From JAVVEG01 sp041689205 (GTDB lineage: Bacteria > Pseudomonadota > Gammaproteobacteria > Pseudomonadales > Pseudohongiellaceae), in the NCBI GenBank assembly GCA_041689205.1, contig JBDNGQ010000032.1, positions 1 through 11,705 of the forward strand: DNA of 11,705 nt, read 5' to 3'. The stretch's first letter is position 1; each line of letters opens with the position of its first letter. The position numbers and the translations under genes were made by a program. Positions 7,533 through 11,705 of this stretch are shown here, in pieces. The notes under the pieces are model-generated. The model saw only the letters and a list, made by a program, of their open reading frames with translations. It ran no database searches and was not told where the DNA came from.

Positions 7533-7560
7533 ATACAACCCCAACTTCAAGAAGTAGTTT

Positions 7561-8430
7561 ATGACTGATTTTGCTGATGTCTGGTATAAAAGCAGTGATG
7601 GTCTGAGCCTGTATGCACGCGATTATAAACCGGTGGGCGAAGCCGCCGACACAGACATTACTATTGTCTGCATCCCGGGCCTGACTCGAAATTCAGCCGA
7701 TTTTCATGAACTTGCCCTGCACCTGCAGCACAGCTACAGAGTTATCGCTGTCGATCTGCGTGGTCGCGGACGCTCAAGCTACGACAAAATATCTTCTAAC
7801 TACAACCCCGCTACTTATGTGGCTGATATAGCCGCTTTGATCAAAGGCCTGGAGCTCAGCAGCCTGGTGTTTATTGGCACCTCACTTGGCGGGCTTCTCT
7901 CCATGTTGATCAGTGCGACCCGACCCGATTATGTGAGAGGGATGATCATCAACGACTTTGCACCCGAGATTCTGCAATCCGGTTTGAGCCGGATTCAATC
8001 CTATGTGGGAAAGGCATCACCGGTTCAGGACTGGGATGCAGCGGTTGCACAGGCAAAACAATACAATGGCAAAGAACTGCCTGATCTTACGGACGAGGGT
8101 TGGCTGGCATTTGCTCGCAATGTTTATCGCAGCGATGCTGAGGGAGTGCCAGTACTGGATTATGACCCCGCGATCTCAGAGCCATTTACCAGCCGCGAAG
8201 GCAATGCAGAACTGGCTACCCTGTGGCCGGTCTACGATGCCTTACCACAGGTACCGATCCTGCTGATCCGTGGCGAATTATCAGACATTGTATCCAGCCA
8301 GTGCGTAACAGAAATGCAGCGGCGCAGACCGAGCCTGCAATACGCCGAAGTACCCGGACGAGGTCATGCGCCTTTACTGAATGAACCCGATGCCGTGCAC
8401 GCAATGGATCAGCTGCTACAGCTTGTCTGA
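7561..8430 (+). CDS. Alpha/beta hydrolase, probable esterase or lactonase
   Basis: A soluble alpha/beta-fold hydrolase of 289 residues, normal for the family. The catalytic triad is visible: nucleophile S108 in GTSLGG, acid D242 in RGELSDIV and H269 in GRGHAP. The oxyanion-hole segment is PGLTRNSADF (39-48), and VIAVDLRGRGRS (61-72) is the usual strand and loop. A helical cap of about 100 residues follows the nucleophile. There is no signal peptide, so it should act in the cytoplasm. It lies 65 bp after the receptor gene with no promoter seen between, so it is probably in the same transcript. A weak ribosome site (AAGAAG) precedes the ATG. The fold also includes epoxide hydrolases, dehalogenases and C-C hydrolases, so ester or lactone cleavage is an inference. 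Confidence 0.92.
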   Translation: MTDFADVWYKSSDGLSLYARDYKPVGEAADTDITIVCIPGLTRNSADFHELALHLQHSYRVIAVDLRGRGRSSYDKISSNYNPATYVADIAALIKGLELSSLVFIGTSLGGLLSMLISATRPDYVRGMIINDFAPEILQSGLSRIQSYVGKASPVQDWDAAVAQAKQYNGKELPDLTDEGWLAFARNVYRSDAEGVPVLDYDPAISEPFTSREGNAELATLWPVYDALPQVPILLIRGELSDIVSSQCVTEMQRRRPSLQYAEVPGRGHAPLLNEPDAVHAMDQLLQLV

Positions 8431-8440
8431 GTCACAGTGT

Positions 8441-8471
8441 TGTGGCAGTTTTACAATTGCCGCCACATTTT
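8441..8471 (+). terminator. Candidate terminator after the hydrolase gene
   Basis: TGTGGC (8441-8446) can pair with GCCACA (8462-8467), followed by TTTTCT. An alternative inner stem pairs GGCAGTT (8444-8450) with AATTGCC (8455-8461) around a 4-nt loop. It lies between convergent genes and includes the stop codon of the GNAT gene, so it may serve both. The T-run is short. Confidence 0.4.
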
Positions 8472-8885
8472 CTGATGCTCGATGCTCACTTCGTTGAATA
8501 ATGGACCTGAAGGTTCATATCCCAGTTTTTCATAAAAACCTGTTGCACTTGTTCGCGCATGCAGCTCCACAGTCTGCACTCCACGCCTCCGAAGAAAGTC
8601 TTCAGTTTCTGTTACCAGCACCTGCCCGATGCCCTGTCGCTGGGAATCCATGACTACAGCCATCTGTCGAAGTTTAGCGGTTGTCGGAGTGAGTGGATGT
8701 ATGACAAGACAAGCAAGCAGGCTGTCCTGTTCTTTGGAAAACAGTCCAAAGTGCAACTGTTGATTCTCTCCGCGCAAATCCTCCTGACTTAAAGACAGGC
8801 CCAGCGGCTGCCTGAGCACCTGCTGTCGTAATGCCAGGCAGAGCTCATACTCCGCTGATCCAAACTTAATCTGACAGAAGCGCAT
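8451..8885 (-). CDS. GNAT-family N-acetyltransferase
   Basis: A small acetyl-CoA-dependent acetyltransferase of the GNAT superfamily, 144 residues. Motif A is clear: LRQMAVVMDSQRQGIGQVLV (72-91) with the Q/RxxGxG/A pyrophosphate loop QRQGIGQ at 82-88. Motif B contains ATGFYEKLGYEP (114-125), with Y118 as the usual general acid. The LRGENQQLHFGLF segment near 37-49 recalls the ElaA-like subgroup, but that assignment is weak and the acceptor is unknown. The ATG lies only 3 nt after the stop of the M20 peptidase gene, so it is almost certainly cotranscribed and translationally coupled with it. No signal peptide is seen. Confidence 0.9.
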   Translation of the reverse strand: MRFCQIKFGSAEYELCLALRQQVLRQPLGLSLSQEDLRGENQQLHFGLFSKEQDSLLACLVIHPLTPTTAKLRQMAVVMDSQRQGIGQVLVTETEDFLRRRGVQTVELHARTSATGFYEKLGYEPSGPLFNEVSIEHQKMWRQL

Positions 8886-8888
8886 GTT

Positions 8889-10223
8889 CTATCGTGCTGC
8901 AGGCGCAGGCAGTATTTTCAGTAAAGGTGCACTGACCCCTTCTATACCTGCCAACCCCAGAGTTAACAATAACGCCACCTGTGGACCAAGATGCGAATTA
9001 ACCGGAGAGAACCACTCCTCAGGCGAATGAGCACCGCCACCACTGCCTCCACCCCCGATAGTTATCGCAGGCACGCCAAGCGACATCGGAATGTTGGAGT
9101 CAGTACTGGAAATTCCCAGACCCTCCAGCGCTATCCCCGCTGCACCAAAGGCCAGCGCAGCCACTTGAACGATAGGACTCTGCGGATCTGTGCTACCCAC
9201 CGGACGATCTCCGATCAAACGGAATTCAACGCTGATCTCACCATTATTGTTCCAGCGAGCATTTTCCTCAGCAACCGCTTCCACTGCAGCCGCTTTGGTC
9301 TGCTCTTCCAGTGCTGCAAGTGCAGCCACATCATTTGAACGCATATCCAGCGCAAACACCGCATCAGCTGCAATGGAATTCACCGAAGTGCCCCCCCCAA
9401 CAGTACCCACCGTAAACGTGGTTTTAGGATCATCTGGCACTTCCAGATCGGATATTTTAGTAATCGCTCTTCCCATCGCATGAATCGCACTGACCATACC
9501 GAAAGCCCCGAACGAATGCCCACCCGGACCCGTGAAATGAAATTCGAAGCGGCGACTGCCAGTTCCGCCCGCAGTAATTCTGGTAAGCCCGGAGCCATCA
9601 ATTGAGACAAAACCGTCTATCCCCGGATGGTCACGAAAAATCGCCTTTATCCCGCGCAGATCCCCAGGTCCCTCCTCACCCACATTGCCAATGAACATGA
9701 TATCGCCAACCGTGGAAATACCGCTGTCATTGATCGTGTCAATGAGCGTGAGCAACACGGTCAAACCTCGACCATCATCACTGATGCCTGGCGCATAATA
9801 GCGGCCATCTCGAAGCTCAACGCTGACATCTGTCTCAATCGGAAACACGGTATCCAGGTGAGCCGCAATAGCAAACAAAGGCCCCTCCCCGGTGCCTTTG
9901 CGAATGCCAACCACATTGCCTTCGGTATCAATATACGCATCTGGCAAACCGCGAATGCGCATCTGCTCAAGGTAATATTCAGCCCGTACCTGCTCCATAA
10001 AGGGAGGCGCTGGAATCTCAGTGATGCGGATCTGTTCAGCGATGGTTTCCGCTTCATTATCGGCCATTGCTTGCAGTGCTGCTGTCACCCGGCTGTCAGC
10101 GGCGATGCGCTCGAAACCTTCTCTTACTGCGTCGGATATCGGCACCGGATTCGGTTGTGCGCTGGTGTTGCAGGCCATCAGTATCAATCCAATGCCGCAC
10201 AGTACTTTTTGAATGTTGTTCAA
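8889..10223 (-). CDS. Exported M20-family metallopeptidase
   Basis: A di-zinc peptidase of the M20 family (M20/M25/M40 group), 444 residues. Ligand and catalytic residues are in place: H122 and D124 in AHLDTVF, D149 in GISDDGRG, E183/E184 in NVGEEGPGD, D209 in SIDGSG and H399 in GGAHSPEEW. The dimerisation domain contains GPGGHSFGAFG (232-242), also typical. Residues 1-22 form an export signal. It contains LMAC with Cys18, so it could be a lipoprotein; cleavage after TSA (residue 22) is the alternative. The start is a TTG supported by AGAGGA 7 nt upstream; no better ATG precedes it. A periplasmic or envelope-bound role in peptide or dipeptide breakdown is likely. The substrate is unknown. Confidence 0.93.
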   Translation of the reverse strand: MNNIQKVLCGIGLILMACNTSAQPNPVPISDAVREGFERIAADSRVTAALQAMADNEAETIAEQIRITEIPAPPFMEQVRAEYYLEQMRIRGLPDAYIDTEGNVVGIRKGTGEGPLFAIAAHLDTVFPIETDVSVELRDGRYYAPGISDDGRGLTVLLTLIDTINDSGISTVGDIMFIGNVGEEGPGDLRGIKAIFRDHPGIDGFVSIDGSGLTRITAGGTGSRRFEFHFTGPGGHSFGAFGMVSAIHAMGRAITKISDLEVPDDPKTTFTVGTVGGGTSVNSIAADAVFALDMRSNDVAALAALEEQTKAAAVEAVAEENARWNNNGEISVEFRLIGDRPVGSTDPQSPIVQVAALAFGAAGIALEGLGISSTDSNIPMSLGVPAITIGGGGSGGGAHSPEEWFSPVNSHLGPQVALLLTLGLAGIEGVSAPLLKILPAPAAR

Positions 10224-10253
10224 AGTGTGGTCCTCTCTCGTTTGTGTGCACGG

Positions 10254-10262
10254 ATTGTAGCA
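10254..10262 (-). promoter_or_regulatory. Candidate extended -10 promoter of the peptidase gene
   Basis: Read leftward the sequence TGCTACAAT gives an extended -10 (TGN followed by TACAAT, 5 of 6 matches to TATAAT). No good -35 lies upstream, which extended -10 promoters tolerate. The predicted start near 10247 leaves a leader of about 24 nt before the TTG codon. Confidence 0.4.
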
Positions 10263-10471
10263 CTCAGCAGCTGCAGAACGGCTACCGCGACGACAGGGCC
10301 TTATAAATATTTTTATTCAAATAGCCTGCGCAGACAATCCAAGCCGTGTTTGCCCCCGTACAACCCAGTGATTACCGAGTCAAAACAGCAGCCTTGGGCC
10401 CCTGACATAAAGCAGGCTGGCAAGATCCATACAATCCATTATCTCCTGTTTATGAATAAGGCTATTTTTTG

Positions 10472-10687
10472 ATGATACGTTTATACCATTCCTTAAAAGT
10501 CATCGGCATTATTCTGACCCTCGTTGGCGGGATGGGATTGGCGCTTGGTTTTATCGGAATGATCAATCTTGATGTGTTTGCGTTCGGCATCACTGCCGGC
10601 GTTAGAGTCGTCGGAACCGTGGCTATAACGGGCTGCCTGCTTTCTGCAATTGGTTGCTTTGGACTCGAGTTCAATAATTTATCGTAA
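10472..10687 (+). CDS. Small membrane protein, 71 aa, unknown function
   Basis: I do not recognise a named family. The protein has two hydrophobic segments, about residues 9-32 (Gly-rich, with Leu, Ile and Met) and 45-66 (containing two Cys), joined by a short loop with DVFAFGITAGVR. Both are long enough to span the membrane. The ATG at 10472 is preferred over the TTG just before it; TAAGG lies about 10 nt upstream. The gene is first of four tightly spaced rightward genes and lies 18 nt before the next. The hydrophobic pattern, ribosome site and operon position argue that it is real. The function may be structural or accessory in a small inner-membrane complex. Confidence 0.75.
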   Translation: MIRLYHSLKVIGIILTLVGGMGLALGFIGMINLDVFAFGITAGVRVVGTVAITGCLLSAIGCFGLEFNNLS

Positions 10688-10705
10688 TCTACTGATGGGG
10701 ATTTT

Positions 10706-10891
10706 ATGTTTAAAACATCTGACTTTTTTATCATTCTGGCTGTGATGATTTCCTTCATTATCTCAGCGTACCTGTGGTTCGTGCTGAACGATCGCGAGCA
10801 GGCTATTTTTACTGCCATTTGGATTCCATCCATCTTTACCTTCGGAATTTACTTCAAATTGTGCGCTCTGATGAGTAGGACAAAAAAATGA
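10706..10891 (+). CDS. Small membrane protein, 61 aa, unknown function
   Basis: No named family recognised. There are two predicted membrane segments, about residues 7-26 (Ile/Phe-rich) and 35-52 (IWIPSIFTFGIYFKL), with a short charged turn NDREQ between and a basic tail SRTKK. The pattern suggests both ends on the cytoplasmic side. A GGGGA ribosome site lies 5-6 nt before the ATG. Its stop TGA overlaps the ATG of the next gene (ATGA, 10888-10891), indicating translational coupling in one operon. Confidence 0.75.
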   Translation: MFKTSDFFIILAVMISFIISAYLWFVLNDREQAIFTAIWIPSIFTFGIYFKLCALMSRTKK

Positions 10892-11046
10892 CCTTTGACC
10901 TGATATTTCCCGCAATGCTGGTTTTCTTGCTGATGATGGTTGGCGTAGTCCTGACCGTCATTGAGTTTAACAAGCTCGAGAGAGAAGAATCCGAACGAGA
11001 AAAACGCTCCGAGGCAGGTCGTCCTAAAAACAACGAAATGTCATGA
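10888..11046 (+). CDS. Small single-span membrane protein, 52 aa, unknown function
   Basis: This short gene was found by reading the DNA. It begins in an ATGA overlap with the previous gene and ends in an ATGA overlap with the DCC-family gene. Residues 5-26 are strongly hydrophobic (LIFPAMLVFLLMMVGVVLTV). The tail from residue 28 is highly charged (NKLEREESEREKRSE) and may form a short cytoplasmic helix. AGGA about 8 nt upstream serves as ribosome site. The one-span-plus-charged-tail layout recalls small subunits that stabilise membrane complexes, but no family is recognised. The overlaps on both sides are the main argument that it is translated. Confidence 0.75.
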   Translation: MTFDLIFPAMLVFLLMMVGVVLTVIEFNKLEREESEREKRSEAGRPKNNEMS

Positions 11047-11432
11047 CAGCACTGCGTATATTCTATGATGGTCAGTGTCCTCTTTGCGCAATGGAAATCA
11101 ACCATCTGCAAAAACTGGATAAAACAGGTCAACTGGATATTCAGGACATCACTGCTGCCGATTTTTCCGTCAGATTCCCCCACATCGATCAACAAGCAGC
11201 TGACCGCATCCTGCATGGTGAGTTGACTGACGGCAGCATGATTTATGGACTGGATGTCACGTGCACAGCCTGGCAGCTGGTGGGCAAAGGTCACTGGTTC
11301 GCATTTCTACGCTGGCCGCTGATCCGTCCAGTCGCTGACCTTGCTTACCACTTTTTTGCACGCCACCGTCATCGTATCTCAGGCTGGTTTGGCCGCAGAG
11401 ATGTATGCGATGAGCGCTGCAATAAACCGTAA
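11043..11432 (+). CDS. DCC-family (DUF393) thioredoxin-like protein
   Basis: A 129-residue member of the DCC/DUF393 family, small thiol-disulfide oxidoreductase-like proteins with a thioredoxin-type fold. The family signature is at the N-terminus: IFYDGQCPLCAMEI, with Asp9 and a CXXC pair (Cys12, Cys15). A second Cys pair, Cys122 and Cys126 (CDERC), lies at the C-terminus and is less usual. The middle segment AWQLVGKGHWFAFLRWPLIRPVADLAYHFFARHR is also typical of the family. There is no signal peptide, so it should be cytoplasmic or membrane-associated. The ATG overlaps the stop of the 52-aa gene and no good ribosome site precedes it, so translation probably depends on coupling. It may provide redox chemistry for the small membrane proteins; the partner is unknown. 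Confidence 0.9.
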   Translation: MTALRIFYDGQCPLCAMEINHLQKLDKTGQLDIQDITAADFSVRFPHIDQQAADRILHGELTDGSMIYGLDVTCTAWQLVGKGHWFAFLRWPLIRPVADLAYHFFARHRHRISGWFGRRDVCDERCNKP

Positions 11433-11540
11433 GCTTAGAATGCGCGGCGACTGTCCTGATCGGTTTGCAACGCGTACTGGTGTCCCGCAGGGCTGAGGTC
11501 TAGACTGCGCAGCTCGTTGTCTGTCCAGTTAAACTAAGGG

Positions 11541-11570
11541 CTGGCAACTTTGCCAACTGAGCCTTATAAT
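11541..11570 (+). promoter_or_regulatory. tRNA promoter with GC-rich discriminator
   Basis: A perfect TATAAT (11565-11570) is preceded at 18 bp by CTGGCA (11541-11546), 4 of 6 matches to the -35 consensus. The TATAAT is followed by TGCCCGC, a GC-rich discriminator typical of stringently controlled stable-RNA promoters. The predicted start near 11577 leaves a leader of about 20 nt before the tRNA. A palindrome TGGCAA-CT-TTGCCA (11542-11555) overlaps the -35 side. Confidence 0.7.
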
Positions 11571-11596
11571 TGCCCGCTTCTCGATTCCGAGATGTC

Positions 11597-11673
11597 GGGC
11601 CTATAACTCAGTTGGTTAGAGTAGCGGACTCATAATCCGTTTGTCCCTGGTTCGAGTCCAGGTGGGCCCACCA
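11597..11673 (+). tRNA. ileX: tRNA-Ile2 (anticodon CAU, lysidine-modified type)
   Basis: The 77-nt sequence folds into a full cloverleaf with encoded CCA. The acceptor stem is GGGCCTA/TGGGCCC with discriminator A73. The D-arm is ACTC/GAGT, the anticodon stem GCGGA/TCCGT, and the T-arm CCTGG/CCAGG with loop TTCGAGT. The anticodon CAT is at 11631-11633. Base pairs C4-G69 and C5-G68 are those recognised by TilS, which converts C34 to lysidine so that the tRNA reads AUA as Ile. E. coli elongator tRNA-Met lacks them, and the C1xA72 mismatch of initiator tRNA is absent. The position downstream of rpoD also matches ileX. The D-stem has A10-U25 instead of the usual G10-C25, a compensated change. Confidence 0.9.
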
Positions 11674-11705
11674 AAATTCCTTGTTTTTCAATAGCTTAAA
11701 ATCCG

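Noticed and set aside
9627..10472. A 281-codon rightward open frame opposite the M20 peptidase
   Set aside because: It is antisense to a well-supported peptidase gene over most of its length, has no recognisable domain, and its composition looks like a shadow of the coding strand.
10462..10833. A 123-codon leftward frame over the small-protein operon
   Set aside because: It has no ribosome site or domain and conflicts with the tightly coupled rightward genes, which show membrane spans and ATGA overlaps.
10854..11294. A 146-codon leftward frame opposite the DCC gene
   Set aside because: The rightward frame has the clear DCC signature with CXXC; the leftward product matches nothing recognisable.
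11597..11673. tRNA-Met (elongator or initiator) from the CAT anticodon
   Set aside because: C4-G69 and C5-G68 match TilS identity elements of tRNA-Ile2, the initiator 1x72 mismatch is absent, and the position relative to rpoD fits ileX.

Overview
The window looks like a chromosomal segment of a gammaproteobacterium, probably an aquatic or marine heterotroph of moderate GC content. The evidence is a sigma-70 C-terminus almost identical to that of E. coli and Pseudomonas RpoD, a PA0069-family radical SAM protein, a TonB-dependent receptor, and a tRNA-Ile2 near rpoD. The genus cannot be read from the sequence. No insertion sequence, integrase, phage gene, CRISPR array or rRNA is visible, and no gene is obviously broken. 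No gene-free stretch exceeds 300 bases.

Left part (1-2821): the 3' end of rpoD runs rightward and converges on xth (exonuclease III / AP endonuclease). The gap between them holds a nested inverted repeat of about 120 bp. Upstream of xth on the same strand lies a PA0069-family (SplB-like) radical SAM gene. A near-perfect LexA (SOS) box lies just upstream of its ribosome binding site, so this pair looks like a damage-response module.

Central part (2884-8430): a TetR-family regulator is transcribed divergently from a sodium:solute symporter gene, followed by a TonB-dependent receptor and an alpha/beta hydrolase. Three copies of the inverted repeat TTCAAC-N4-GTTGAA are present. One is in the tetR/symporter gap and two are before the receptor. 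Two of them fill the -35/-10 spacer of a sigma-70-type promoter, the classic position for repression. The parts suggest a locally regulated route: receptor across the outer membrane, symporter across the inner membrane, hydrolase for cleavage. The substrate is unknown, possibly an ester or lactone.

Right part (8451-11673): a leftward two-gene unit encodes an exported M20 metallopeptidase (TTG start, extended -10 promoter) and a GNAT acetyltransferase 3 nt downstream. The 248-bp gap at 10224-10471 holds the peptidase promoter and otherwise nothing I can name. A rightward compact operon follows: three small membrane proteins (71, 61 and 52 aa) and a DCC/DUF393 thioredoxin-like protein. Its last two junctions are 4-nt ATGA overlaps, and the 52-aa gene was found by reading the DNA. 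The window ends with tRNA-Ile2(CAU), preceded by a TATAAT box with a GC-rich discriminator. In E. coli, and from memory in Pseudomonas, this tRNA lies close downstream of rpoD, so the roughly 11 kb between them here looks like accessory cargo in a conserved linkage.
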